NCBI GenBank assembly: GCA_041654915.1
Contig: JBAZCO010000036.1
Location: 1-14,312, forward strand
Length of the DNA stretch: 14,312 nucleotides
Direction: 5' to 3'
Source: JBAZCO01 sp041654915
Lineage (GTDB): Bacteria; Bacillota; Clostridia; Christensenellales; DTU072
Every line of letters begins with the position of its first letter. Within the stretch, counting starts at the first letter, position 1. The notes under the pieces are model-generated. The model was not told the DNA's origin, ran no database searches, and saw only the letters and a list, made by a program, of their open reading frames with translations. Of this stretch, positions 1 through 7,062 are shown piece after piece. The position numbers and the translations under genes are program-made.

Positions 1-407
<407 letters not shown>

Positions 408-568
408 AAAAGCAATATTGATAAAGCGTTGATTAAAGCTATATGATAATACAACAAAAGAACGAATACGGTTCTGCCCTTAAAAAAGTATTTATGCAGT
501 TGTGAATGTGCGGTAAAAAAACCAAACAACACCAATAGTCAAGCACAAACCACACACATTCAACAATT
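408..568 (+). other. 23S-5S intergenic spacer
   Basis: AT-rich spacer of about 160 nt between the 23S and 5S genes. I see no tRNA cloverleaf or coding frame with a ribosome binding site in it. It probably forms part of the processing stalks of the rRNA precursor. Confidence 0.6.
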
Positions 569-684
569 TCCGGTGGCGATGGCGAAGGGGAACCACCTGT
601 TCCCATCCCGAACACAGAAGTTAAGCCCTTCAGCGCCGACAATACTTGGTTGGAGACGACCCGGGAACATAGGTCGCCGCCGGA
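569..684 (+). rRNA. rrf: 5S ribosomal RNA
   Basis: The terminal helix is visible: TCCGGTGGCGA at the 5' end pairs with TCGCCGCCGGA at the 3' end, with one G-T pair. The internal segments CCCATCCCGAACACAGAAG and TTAAGCCC are the conserved loop B and C region of bacterial 5S. The length of about 116 nt is normal. It follows the 23S gene in the usual order, so it is the last gene of the rRNA operon. Confidence 0.96.
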
Positions 685-699
685 TTTTTATAAAAAAAC

Positions 700-738
700 A
701 ACGAGGTTGCTAATTTAAGCTAAACCTCGTTTTTTTAT
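700..738 (+). terminator. rRNA operon intrinsic terminator, probably bidirectional
   Basis: AACGAGGTT (700-708) pairs with AACCTCGTT (723-731) around a 14-nt loop, and a T tract runs to 737. An A tract at 692-698 on the other side means the minus strand also reads as hairpin plus T tract. The same element may therefore end the minus-strand regulator genes whose last codon is at 766. Confidence 0.85.
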
Positions 739-765
739 TGTATTTATAATTATTGCTTTGTTAGT

Positions 766-975
766 TTAGTAATCTTTTTTGCCAATAAGGTAGTCGATAC
801 TTACTTCAAACATATTTGCAAGCTGCAAAAGCACATCATAATTGGGTTGGTTTCTCCCCACCTCCCAACCCGAAACGGCGGACTTGCTAACATTTAACTC
901 CTTAGCCAAATCTTGTTGGAGTAGCCCTTTTTCCCGTCGCAACTCTTTTAATCTTTCTTTAAATAAATTTTTCAT
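766..975 (-). CDS. Xre-family helix-turn-helix regulator, second gene of a pair
   Basis: A 69-residue protein that is almost entirely one cro/C1-type helix-turn-helix domain. Residues 7-62 carry the family pattern: RLKELRREKG, then QQDLAKELNVS as the positioning helix, KSAVSGWEVGRNQP as the recognition helix and turn, and FEVSIDYLIGK at the end. It has no sensor or dimerisation domain, as in small phage and element repressors. It starts 6 bases after the stop of the neighbouring Xre gene and has no clear Shine-Dalgarno sequence, so translation is probably coupled to that gene. The two proteins are alike along their whole length and share the ending DYL-GK-DY, which points to a tandem duplication. 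Its DNA target is not known; the palindromes at 1204 and 1232 are the obvious candidates. Confidence 0.9.
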   Translation of the reverse strand: MKNLFKERLKELRREKGLLQQDLAKELNVSKSAVSGWEVGRNQPNYDVLLQLANMFEVSIDYLIGKKDY

Positions 976-981
976 AGCATA

Positions 982-1191
982 TTAATAGTCGGTTTTTCCC
1001 AAAAGGTAATCTAAGGTGACACCAAAATATAGCGATATCTTGATTAGCATATCAAAGTCGCATTCTCTTTCTCCACGCTCCCAATAGGAAATAGTTCGCT
1101 CCGACACGCCAAGCTCACGGCTAAGCTCTCTTTGGGTAAGGGCTTGCTCTTGCCTTAATTCATACAGTCTTTTAGCAAAATTATTTCTCAT
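982..1191 (-). CDS. Xre-family helix-turn-helix regulator, first gene of a pair
   Basis: A small cro/C1-type DNA-binding protein of 69 residues if it starts at MRNNFAKRL, or 75 if an earlier ATG at 1207-1209 is used. I prefer the inner start because it lines up with the paralogue beside it and because the outer ATG lies within palindrome 1 at 1204-1216. The helix-turn-helix reads QRELSRELGVS then ERTISYWERGERE. The protein ends LDYLLGKTDY, close to the end of its neighbour. The palindromes at 1204-1216 and 1232-1246 lie just upstream, the usual place for autorepression sites. A divergent short gene begins at 1296, giving a repressor/target arrangement like a miniature lysogeny switch. No integrase or other phage gene is nearby. 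Confidence 0.9.
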   Translation of the reverse strand: MRNNFAKRLYELRQEQALTQRELSRELGVSERTISYWERGERECDFDMLIKISLYFGVTLDYLLGKTDY

Positions 1192-1203
1192 AGTTAAATT
1201 ATT

Positions 1204-1216
1204 GAACAAAATGTTC
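1204..1216. promoter_or_regulatory. palindromic operator candidate 1
   Basis: The perfect palindrome GAACAAAATGTTC (allowing the central base) lies 12 bases upstream of the preferred start of the first Xre gene. The same 13-mer is repeated at 1233-1245. Centres are 29 bp apart, close to three helical turns, which suits two dimers on one face of the DNA. Binding by the adjacent Xre proteins is inferred. Confidence 0.65.
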
Positions 1217-1224
1217 TAAAACAC

Positions 1225-1253
1225 TTGACTAAGAACAAAATGTTCTGTAAAAT
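1225..1253 (+). promoter_or_regulatory. sigma-A promoter for the 49-codon gene
   Basis: TTGACT (1225-1230), a 17-bp spacer and TAAAAT (1248-1253). Transcription would start near 1260, about 36 bases before the start codon at 1296. The spacer contains the second palindrome, so the promoter is probably under direct control of the divergent Xre genes. Confidence 0.75.
1232..1246. promoter_or_regulatory. palindromic operator candidate 2, inside a promoter spacer
   Basis: AGAACAAAATGTTCT is a 15-bp palindrome and the second copy of the upstream site. It sits wholly between the -35 and -10 boxes of the plus-strand promoter at 1225-1253, where a bound repressor would block RNA polymerase. Confidence 0.7.
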
Positions 1254-1295
1254 TAAGAAAAATACTAAAGAAAAGTTAATATCTGGGAGGAATAA

Positions 1296-1445
1296 ATGGA
1301 GAAAGAGATGCTCTACACTATTGGGGAAACATTGCTGGTGGAGATTGACGAAATAGAATATATTACTTACCCCCAAGAGGATACAATAAAGATTCAAATG
1401 AAGGACGATAAGGTTTATATACTATCGTTAGCGATAGCTGACTGA
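1296..1445 (+). CDS. 49-residue protein of unknown function, divergent from the Xre pair
   Basis: A short gene with a strong ribosome binding site, GGGAGG at 1285-1290, five bases before the ATG. It also has a near-consensus promoter holding a repeated palindrome, so I take it as real despite its size. The protein begins MEKEMLYTIGETLLVEIDEI and ends KVYILSLAIAD. It is acidic, has no signal peptide or membrane segment, and looks beta-rich. The stretch VEIDEIEYITYPQEDTIKI followed by a KDDKVYIL strand resembles the first strands of a LytTR DNA-binding domain, but half a domain is too little to assign. Its position opposite a repressor pair suggests it is the regulated gene. Function is unknown. 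Confidence 0.65.
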   Translation: MEKEMLYTIGETLLVEIDEIEYITYPQEDTIKIQMKDDKVYILSLAIAD

Positions 1446-1478
1446 AGTGCAAGTTGCTTAAAAAAACATACCCTAACG

Positions 1479-1508
1479 CTTTAATAAAATTGGCAAAAAA
1501 CCAAAAGC
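1479..1508. other. weak inverted repeat between convergent small genes
   Basis: GCTTT (1479-1483) and AAAGC (1504-1508) enclose TTGG and CCAA with a short loop. On the minus strand the inner stem is followed by ATTTTATT. It may be a weak terminator for the convergent genes ending at 1445 and 1519, but the stem is short. Confidence 0.25.
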
Positions 1509-1518
1509 AAAAGAGCGG

Positions 1519-1713
1519 TTATTCATTTTTATATTTTTCAATAAGCGCTAAGTATTCTTCAAAGCGGTGTTTGCGAATTGGCATTGGACGGTGATTGTCA
1601 AAAAAAAGCAACATCACAGGCTTGATACCGTTATATTCATCTAAAAATTTATATTCGGCAAGGTGCCCGTCCCGAATAAGATTTTTAATTTTTGCGTGGT
1701 AATTATAGTACAT
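1519..1713 (-). CDS. small conserved-looking hypothetical protein (64 aa)
   Basis: A 64-residue soluble protein with no signal peptide or membrane helix. It opens MYYNYHAKIKNLIRDG and carries a MLLFF strand followed by DNHRPMPIRKHRFEEYLALI. From memory, short proteins with a YH-KI-LI start and a P-R-HR-EEY ending are common in Clostridia, but I cannot name a family or function. The Shine-Dalgarno sequence is weak: only AAAG directly before the ATG. Composition and length look like a real small gene rather than a shadow, since no larger gene overlaps it. Function unknown. Confidence 0.6.
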   Translation of the reverse strand: MYYNYHAKIKNLIRDGHLAEYKFLDEYNGIKPVMLLFFDNHRPMPIRKHRFEEYLALIEKYKNE

Positions 1714-1848
1714 CTTTATTTAGTATGAGCTTTTTTAGCAGCTATACTATTCTAAGCTTGATTGGCAATATATAAAGCACGAAATCCCATAATTATGCGA
1801 TATTTTATAGAGATTTATGACCATTGTCTATTTTATGCCCCATTTTGT

Positions 1849-1877
1849 TTTACAAAGCTTTATTTTTAGAATATAAT
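1849..1877 (+). promoter_or_regulatory. promoter of the SIS-domain gene
   Basis: TTTACA (1849-1854), 17-bp spacer, TATAAT (1872-1877). The expected start is near 1884, giving a leader of about 47 nt to the ATG at 1931. Confidence 0.75.
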
Positions 1878-1893
1878 AATATTTGCCGAACTA

Positions 1894-1906
1894 AGGATAC
1901 TATCCT
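1894..1906. promoter_or_regulatory. perfect palindrome, operator candidate in the SIS gene leader
   Basis: AGGATACTATCCT is a perfect inverted repeat of two 6-bp arms around one base. It lies about 10-20 bases downstream of the expected transcription start and upstream of the ribosome binding site. A repressor bound here could block elongation or initiation. Which regulator binds is unknown. Confidence 0.5.
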
Positions 1907-1930
1907 ATATATATAAGAGGAGAAAGACCC

Positions 1931-2959
1931 ATGTCTATAATGCTGAGCGAATTTTTGACAGCGCCCGCCGTCATAAGAGAGGTTGTAAATGCCAATAAAA
2001 AAGTTATTGCGGATATTGCCAAAGATTTCAAGGAGAGAGGTCTTACCAACATCACAACGGTTGCTCGTGGCACTAGCGACAATGCCGCCACTTACTTTAA
2101 ATATATTGTAGAAGTCATAGGGGGAATTATGGTTTCCAAGTTCACCCCGTCTATTACTACCGTCTATAATTCCTCTGTTAACCTTAAAGATAATATGGTT
2201 ATAGCTGTTTCTCAAAGCGGTATGTCCACCGATACACTTATGGTTGTAGAGGGAGCAAAGGCAACAGGAGCGCTCACAGTTGGGATAACCAATAACCCCG
2301 AGTCGCCTTTGGCAAAACTTTGCCATTACCACATAAATCTAATGGCGGGCGAGGAGAGAAGTGTTGCCGCTACCAAAACTTTTTTGGCGCAACTTACAGT
2401 AATGTATATGCTTGCAAACGCTCTCAGCCGTTCCACGGCAAAAATGAATATATCCGAGATTCCGCCAATGCTAGAAACTTTTATTGAGGAATCCAAAAAT
2501 GACCTAAGCGCATTTGCCGAGCAAACAAAGAACTTAAACAACTATATAATTTTAACAAGAGGCTTGCTGCAAAGCATAGCGAGTGAACTTTCCCTTAAAA
2601 TGATGGAAAACGCATATCGTTTTTCCCGTCCTTTCTCTACTTGTGACTTTATGCACGGACCTATTGCGTTGGTGGAGGAGGGTACAAAGGTAATTATGCT
2701 TGCTCCCAACTCGGAATTTTCGCAAGAATTTATAAATATGGCAACAAGGCTGTCACTTCTTGGTGCAGAAATTATTGCATTTACCGATATCAAAGAGGTA
2801 GCCGATATTGCACAGATATCCTTCCGTATGCCCGCCTGCCGTGGTATGGAAACTCCCTTTATTTATACAATGGCTGTTGAGCTTTATGCCGCATATACAG
2901 CGGAGGCTTTGGGTATATCCGCCCCCCGCAATATGAATAAAGTTACAATTACAAAATAA
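1931..2959 (+). CDS. SIS-domain sugar-phosphate deaminase/isomerase (NagB-II/AgaS-like)
   Basis: A 342-residue cytoplasmic protein with two SIS domains, related to the isomerase half of GlmS but without the glutaminase domain. Domain one has the phosphosugar motifs ARGTSDNAAT (45-54), SQSGMSTDT (94-102) and GEERSVAATKTF (140-151). Domain two carries ILTRG followed by SLKMMENA, then DFMHGP at the position of the GlmS active-site loop. The ending SAPRNMNKVTITK matches the NagB-II type of glucosamine-6-phosphate deaminase. The likely reaction is conversion of glucosamine-6-phosphate, or a related amino-sugar phosphate, to fructose-6-phosphate and ammonia. Substrate cannot be fixed from sequence; AgaS or fructosamine deglycase activity is possible. 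AGAGGAGA ends 7 bases before the ATG. It is a single gene with its own promoter and terminator; no transporter or kinase lies beside it. Confidence 0.88.
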   Translation: MSIMLSEFLTAPAVIREVVNANKKVIADIAKDFKERGLTNITTVARGTSDNAATYFKYIVEVIGGIMVSKFTPSITTVYNSSVNLKDNMVIAVSQSGMSTDTLMVVEGAKATGALTVGITNNPESPLAKLCHYHINLMAGEERSVAATKTFLAQLTVMYMLANALSRSTAKMNISEIPPMLETFIEESKNDLSAFAEQTKNLNNYIILTRGLLQSIASELSLKMMENAYRFSRPFSTCDFMHGPIALVEEGTKVIMLAPNSEFSQEFINMATRLSLLGAEIIAFTDIKEVADIAQISFRMPACRGMETPFIYTMAVELYAAYTAEALGISAPRNMNKVTITK

Positions 2960-2992
2960 AAGATAATTACTATTATAAAAAGCTATTGCCAC

Positions 2993-3022
2993 AAAACCTT
3001 ATTGTAACAGTAAGGTTTTTTG
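2993..3022 (+). terminator. intrinsic terminator after the SIS gene
   Basis: AAAACCTTA (2993-3001) pairs with TAAGGTTTT (3011-3019) around a 9-nt loop, and the T tract runs from 3016 to 3021. It lies 33 bases past the stop codon. Confidence 0.85.
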
Positions 3023-3059
3023 TTTGTCTAATCAACTAATCTCTTGCCCAAACTAGGTG

Positions 3060-3088
3060 TTGACGAAGATAGTTAATATTGTTATAAT
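3060..3088 (+). promoter_or_regulatory. strong promoter of the zinc-ribbon membrane protein
   Basis: TTGACG (3060-3065), exactly 17 bases, TATAAT (3083-3088). The start would be near 3095, about 54 nt before the chosen ATG. Confidence 0.8.
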
Positions 3089-3148
3089 ATATTTATGGAG
3101 TAGGTGTTTTACAAACTTTTGTCTGCTATTCAAGGAGATTTAAGCAAA

Positions 3149-3517
3149 ATGATGTATTGTAAATATTGCGGCAAAGAGGTCGAGTCCGATGCGATGGTAT
3201 GCGTCCATTGCGGGCGGTCGCTAAAAGAGTGCGAAGATTCAATAGAGGATAGCGGACACTTCGGTTGGGGTGTGTTGGGGTTTTTTGTTCCCCTAGCAGG
3301 CTTGATACTCTATATACTTTGGCGGACAGAGAAACCCAAAAACTCAACTGCGGCGGGGAGAGGCGCACTTATTAGCGCTTGCTTTATTGTCGGACTGTTT
3401 ATACTATCTATTCTTGTAGTGGTAATCATATTTGCGTCCGCCGCCACTTCTCAAGGCGTTTTTTCCAAGCTAATTTATTCGCTGCCAAGCAATTTTGGGC
3501 ATCTCAAATTGGCTTAA
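3149..3517 (+). CDS. zinc-ribbon, two-helix membrane protein
   Basis: A 122-residue protein with an N-terminal zinc ribbon (C4-X2-C7 and C18-X2-C21, in MMYCKYCGKE and VCVHCGR). A short acidic linker follows. Two hydrophobic segments lie at about 40-58, containing WGVLGFFVPLAGLILYI, and at 73-97. This is a common Firmicutes arrangement: a zinc ribbon tethered to a small membrane domain of unknown role. I chose the ATG at 3149 because AAGGAG at 3132-3137 serves it and the zinc ribbon then begins at residue 4. An upstream in-frame ATG at 3104 would add 15 residues but has no good ribosome binding site. It converges with the next gene, whose stop is 16 bases away, with no terminator between them. 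Confidence 0.8.
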   Translation: MMYCKYCGKEVESDAMVCVHCGRSLKECEDSIEDSGHFGWGVLGFFVPLAGLILYILWRTEKPKNSTAAGRGALISACFIVGLFILSILVVVIIFASAATSQGVFSKLIYSLPSNFGHLKLA

Positions 3518-3533
3518 ATATTATTAATATTCC

Positions 3534-4430
3534 TTAGGTTGTTATTTTCAACCTTGCAAGAACCGCATAGTGGTCGGAAGTGTATCTATCGTTTACCTTC
3601 TCATCCAAGATGCGGTATTCTAATGCGTCAAACAAAAAGGGAGATACAAAGCAAAAGTCAATTGCATCATCACGGTCCGGCTCTTTGCCGTATGCGTTAT
3701 AGGTAGTTCCCGCCATAGTTACTGTTGCCGTATATTTTATATCGTCCAATAGGGCGGCAACAATAGTATAGTTTGGGTCGCTTTCCTCAAAGTTAAAGTC
3801 GCCGGTAAATATCACGGGATATTCCGAGTTGAGAATTTTATTTAATATTAAGCCCATCCCTTTAGCCCTTGCCTCCTCACCCTTATGGTCAAGATGAGTG
3901 TTATAATGCACAAACAGCTCCCCCGTCTTTTTATCCTTGAACAGCGCATAAACGGCTATGCGCTTATGACTGCCGTCCCAACCCTTAGAGGACTTTTCGG
4001 GAGTTTCCGAAAGCCAAAAAATTTCGCTTTCAACAACTTCAAGCCTATCCTCACGGTAAAAAATATACACGCCCTCGCCCGCTTTTTCTGTTTTGTTGCG
4101 ACTTCTGCCAACATAAGCATAGCCGTGCAGATGCCTTTCTAAGTAAGTGAGTTGCACCCCCTTTACTTCTTGCATACCTATAATATCGGGAGAGTAGTTA
4201 TATATATGTTCAACAAGCGCCTCTTTGCGGTAGTTCCACCTGTCTTGCTTGTGGGTGAACGGCTGTCTGGAGCGAATGTTATACGAAAGCACCACAAGCT
4301 CATCCGTGTTGCGCTCCTCAAGCACGAAGTCGTGCCCTCCCGTGCAGGCGGTGAGCATTAATCCTAACATAACAGCAACTAAGGATATTGAGGCGATAAG
4401 CATAACTTTTCTTTTATATTTTGTAAACAT
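3534..4430 (-). CDS. lipoprotein of the endonuclease/exonuclease/phosphatase family
   Basis: A 298-residue protein with a lipoprotein signal peptide: basic start, hydrophobic core 9-26 and lipobox LTAC with the acylated cysteine at 29. The mature part is an exonuclease III/DNase I-type metal-dependent fold. Visible catalytic motifs in order are SYNIR (N51), GMQEV (E88, metal ligand), YNTHLDH (H179), TGDFNF (D211, N213) and SDH near the end (D286, H287). All key residues are present, so it is probably active outside the membrane. The substrate could be DNA, RNA, a phospholipid head group or another phosphodiester; the sequence does not decide. GGGAGAA precedes the start. It is a single gene with its own promoter, divergent from the aldose epimerase gene. 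Confidence 0.87.
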   Translation of the reverse strand: MFTKYKRKVMLIASISLVAVMLGLMLTACTGGHDFVLEERNTDELVVLSYNIRSRQPFTHKQDRWNYRKEALVEHIYNYSPDIIGMQEVKGVQLTYLERHLHGYAYVGRSRNKTEKAGEGVYIFYREDRLEVVESEIFWLSETPEKSSKGWDGSHKRIAVYALFKDKKTGELFVHYNTHLDHKGEEARAKGMGLILNKILNSEYPVIFTGDFNFEESDPNYTIVAALLDDIKYTATVTMAGTTYNAYGKEPDRDDAIDFCFVSPFLFDALEYRILDEKVNDRYTSDHYAVLARLKITT

Positions 4431-4482
4431 CTCGTTCTCCCTTCAAGGCGAAATAAATTGTGCAACTTTGCAAGTCAATTTT

Positions 4483-4510
4483 ATTATACTACTTATCCGA
4501 CTTTTGTCAA
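4483..4510 (-). promoter_or_regulatory. promoter of the EEP-family lipoprotein gene
   Basis: On the minus strand TTGACA (4510-4505) and TATAAT (4488-4483) stand 16 bases apart, both perfect consensus hexamers. Transcription would start near 4476, about 46 nt before the ATG. Confidence 0.8.
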
Positions 4511-4534
4511 TATTAAAAATATATATGATATTAT
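4504..4534 (+). promoter_or_regulatory. possible promoter of the aldose epimerase gene
   Basis: TTGTCA (4504-4509) and TATTAT (4529-4534) are 19 bases apart in a very AT-rich stretch. The -35 box overlaps that of the divergent gene because TTGTCAA reads as TTGACAA on the other strand. The spacing is long, so this is a weak call. Confidence 0.4.
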
Positions 4535-4575
4535 ATATAAAAGGGCTGCTGCCTTAAAAAGCGAGAGGAGCAACT

Positions 4576-5454
4576 ATGATTTATACAATAAAAAACAGCA
4601 AACTAACAGTCAAGATAGATGATTTGGGCGCAGAACTTAGCTCAATACTTGGGCTAGACGGCACAGAGTATCTTTGGCAGGGCGACCCAACCTATTGGAA
4701 AGGGCGAGCCTACAATCTTTTTCCAATAGTCGGACGGCTACCCAATGGCAAATACCTGTACGAGGGAGAAGTTTATCATATGCTGCATCACGGGTTTGTA
4801 AGAAACTCAGTGCTGCAAGCGATAAGTTTATCCCAAAGCGAGGTGGAGTTTGTCCTTAGAGAGAATGAGCAAACTTCAAAAGAATATCCTTTTAAGTTTG
4901 AATACCGCATAAAATATTCACTGGATGAAAATCGCTTGAATATTGATGTGCAAGTGATAAATACAGGGGAAAAAGACCTAATTTTTGCGGTGGGCGGTCA
5001 TCCGGGCTTTAATGTGCCAATAGGGGGAGCGGGGAAGTTTGAGGACTATTATTTGGAGTTTGACGCCAAAGCCCGTCCTAAAAAGATATCATTAAGCCCC
5101 CTTGGATTAACAACGGATAAAGTGGAAAACTTTGCTCTTGAGCAGGGCAATAGGTTGTTTTTAAGGCACGATTTGTTTGACAATGATGCGATATGCTTGA
5201 AAGATATGGGGCAGGCTGTGACAATCAAGTCCGACAATGCAAGGCGGGCTATCAAAGTGACATATCCCCAAATGCGTTACTTAGGAGTATGGCACGCTCC
5301 TCAAAAGCCCGCCCCGTACATTTGCATTGAGCCGTGGTCAAGTATGCCGTCTATGGACGGCGTTACAGAGGACCTGACGACCAAGTTAGATATGGAAAAG
5401 CTGCCTCCCGAGGGTAAATATAGCAACATTTATTCAATAGAGATAATTGAATAG
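4576..5454 (+). CDS. aldose 1-epimerase family protein (LacX/GalM-like)
   Basis: A 292-residue cytoplasmic protein of the mutarotase beta-sandwich fold. Motifs in order are LGAELSSI near the start, NLFPIVGRLPNG (47-58, with the substrate-binding arginine at 54), HHGFVRN with H72, FAVGGHPGFNVP with H142, and ICIEPWSS with E252. H142 and E252 line up with the acid/base pair of GalM. Family members interconvert the anomers of hexoses. This shorter group resembles LacX, whose true substrate is often a sugar phosphate or unknown. AGAGGAG ends 5 bases before the ATG. It is single, divergent from the EEP lipoprotein gene and convergent with bioY (19 bases apart, no obvious terminator). Confidence 0.87.
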   Translation: MIYTIKNSKLTVKIDDLGAELSSILGLDGTEYLWQGDPTYWKGRAYNLFPIVGRLPNGKYLYEGEVYHMLHHGFVRNSVLQAISLSQSEVEFVLRENEQTSKEYPFKFEYRIKYSLDENRLNIDVQVINTGEKDLIFAVGGHPGFNVPIGGAGKFEDYYLEFDAKARPKKISLSPLGLTTDKVENFALEQGNRLFLRHDLFDNDAICLKDMGQAVTIKSDNARRAIKVTYPQMRYLGVWHAPQKPAPYICIEPWSSMPSMDGVTEDLTTKLDMEKLPPEGKYSNIYSIEIIE

Positions 5455-5473
5455 TTTAATAATGAAAATGCGA

Positions 5474-6058
5474 CTAACGGCGAGCCAAACGACTTCGCAA
5501 AGGGACAATAAGCACAACACAGGCAACTATCTTTAAGATATCCAATAATACAAATGGATAGACAGCGGCGCTAAGCGCACCCTTAAAAGTCATACCCAAA
5601 AGACGGGCAAGGTAAAGTGTGCCTATTAGGTAGCATATAAAAAGAGCGATAATTAGCACGATAAATGCAAATGCAGGGAACACATACTTTTTTACTTTGG
5701 TATTTTCGGGGTTGAATAGGCGGGTGAATAGGTCAACGGACACGGATATAAAGAGCGCCGCAATAGGGTAAGAAAAAAGAAAGCCTCCCGTTGCGCCCAC
5801 TATTATCCCAAGACCGCCTCGTCCGCCACTGAATATGGGCAGTCCAATTGCCCCCAAGCCAAGGTAAACAAGTAGCGAAAAAAATGCGGAACGGGGGTTT
5901 AGCAGCAAACCCGTGATAAACACCGCCATTATGCCAAAGGATATGGGTACGGGAGAGAGGGGAATATAAAAGGAGATTTGCGACAGCAACGCAGTAACTG
6001 CGGCAAACAAACCTATTAGGGCAATCTCTTTGGTACGGTTTCTTGTTCGGGCTTTCAT
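5474..6058 (-). CDS. bioY: biotin ECF transporter substrate-binding component BioY
   Basis: A 194-residue polytopic membrane protein with about six hydrophobic segments. The BioY signature is clear: SPVPISFG at 35-42 and GLPIFSGGRGGLG followed by GATGGFLFSYP at 72-98, which bind biotin. A conserved-looking DILKI near 173-177 closes the family pattern. BioY captures biotin and works alone at low efficiency or with an EcfA/EcfT energy module. No ecf genes are present here, so it probably shares a module encoded elsewhere. Its ATG overlaps the birA stop in an ATGA, so the two genes are translationally coupled and share the BirA-controlled promoter. Uptake and use of biotin are thus regulated together. 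Confidence 0.93.
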   Translation of the reverse strand: MKARTRNRTKEIALIGLFAAVTALLSQISFYIPLSPVPISFGIMAVFITGLLLNPRSAFFSLLVYLGLGAIGLPIFSGGRGGLGIIVGATGGFLFSYPIAALFISVSVDLFTRLFNPENTKVKKYVFPAFAFIVLIIALFICYLIGTLYLARLLGMTFKGALSAAVYPFVLLDILKIVACVVLIVPLRSRLARR

Positions 6059-7026
6059 AAAATTAAACTTATTTCTCCAGAGCGTAGCGTTTGCTCCTCG
6101 CCCTCACTTGTTGTGACAAGGAGGGATGCATTAGCATCTATGCCACGCACGATTGCAGGATAAACAGACCTAAAGTTGTTTATCATCACTTTTTTGCCAA
6201 TAATAAATAGCCTATCACGATATTCATCGATAATTTGTTTTCTTTTACTCTCCTCACCAAGCGCAAAGTATATTTTTTCAAACTCGTTAATAAGTGCGGC
6301 GGCAAGAGGCTCACGCAAGCCTTTCTTTCCCGAAATCTGATATAGCGAAGTTGCAATGCCTAGAACATCTTTTGCAACTTTTCCCGTGTTTATGCCAATG
6401 CCAACCACCACACTCTCTATGCGGTTAAGTTCGGCCGAAAAGGTTGCCTCGGTTAAAATACCGCACAATTTTTTGTCATTATAAAATATATCATTTACCC
6501 ATTTAATGCTTGTTTGGATACCCAAAAGTAAATTAATAGCACGACAAACCGCCACAGCTGCGCAAACGGTCACAAGTTGAATCTCGGCGGTGGATATCGA
6601 TGGCTTTAATAAAAAACTAATATATAACCCCTCTCTGTTTGGGGAGTGAAATTTGCGCCCCATTCGCCCCCTGCCCTCTGTTTGGCAATCGGCTATCACA
6701 GTATAGCCCTCGGGCAATGAAGGCAAGTCCAATCCCTTTAGATAGCTATTTGTAGAGGTAATGCTGCTTAAAAGCTCTATCCTTTTTGCAAAGACCTTTG
6801 CCGTTAGGCAAGACTCAATGCCTTCAATAGTTAATACATCGTTGTCGTCACTAAGGGTATACCCGCTATTTTTATGGGTGGCAATAATATAGCCTTCCTC
6901 TTGGAGCGCTTTAATATTTTTCCATATTGCCGTGCGGGAAACATTAAAATATTCCGCCATTTCGCCGCCTGTCACGATATTGCCTTTGCTAGCATATAGA
7001 TATTTGAGTATTTTGTTCTTTAGCAT
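6055..7026 (-). CDS. birA: bifunctional biotin protein ligase / biotin operon repressor
   Basis: A 323-residue protein of the two-function BirA class. Residues 1-58 form a winged helix-turn-helix (GGEMAEYFNVSRTAIWKNI, then the wing). The ligase domain contains GRGRMGR (118-124, the adenylate loop), KWVND (175-179, catalytic lysine K175) and LCGILTE, then a C-terminal beta domain. It makes biotinyl-AMP, transfers biotin to carboxylase carrier domains and, when substrate is scarce, dimerises on its operator. An operator match lies just upstream at 7056-7087. The start is unusual: no Shine-Dalgarno sequence is present and the -10 box ends 7 bases before the ATG, so the mRNA may be leaderless. 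No internal ATG would keep the DNA-binding domain whole. It overlaps bioY by 4 bases. Confidence 0.95.
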   Translation of the reverse strand: MLKNKILKYLYASKGNIVTGGEMAEYFNVSRTAIWKNIKALQEEGYIIATHKNSGYTLSDDNDVLTIEGIESCLTAKVFAKRIELLSSITSTNSYLKGLDLPSLPEGYTVIADCQTEGRGRMGRKFHSPNREGLYISFLLKPSISTAEIQLVTVCAAVAVCRAINLLLGIQTSIKWVNDIFYNDKKLCGILTEATFSAELNRIESVVVGIGINTGKVAKDVLGIATSLYQISGKKGLREPLAAALINEFEKIYFALGEESKRKQIIDEYRDRLFIIGKKVMINNFRSVYPAIVRGIDANASLLVTTSEGEEQTLRSGEISLIL

Positions 7027-7033
7027 AATACAG

Positions 7034-7062
7034 ATTATAGCACATCATACCCAAAGTGTAAA
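7034..7062 (-). promoter_or_regulatory. promoter of the birA-bioY operon
   Basis: On the minus strand TTTACA (7062-7057), 17 bases, TATAAT (7039-7034). The expected start lies at about 7025-7029, at the ATG itself (7026). Confidence 0.8.

Noticed and set aside
408..568. A tRNA in the 23S-5S spacer
   Set aside because: No acceptor stem or T-loop sequence (GTTCRANNC type) could be found.
439..642. Minus-strand open frame across the 23S-5S spacer and 5S gene
   Set aside because: It lies antisense to a clear 5S rRNA and its spacer.
1204..1246. The GAAC...GTTC palindromes as LexA/SOS boxes
   Set aside because: The Bacillus-type LexA box is GAAC-N4-GTTC; here the spacing is five bases, and the neighbouring genes are Xre repressors, not SOS genes.
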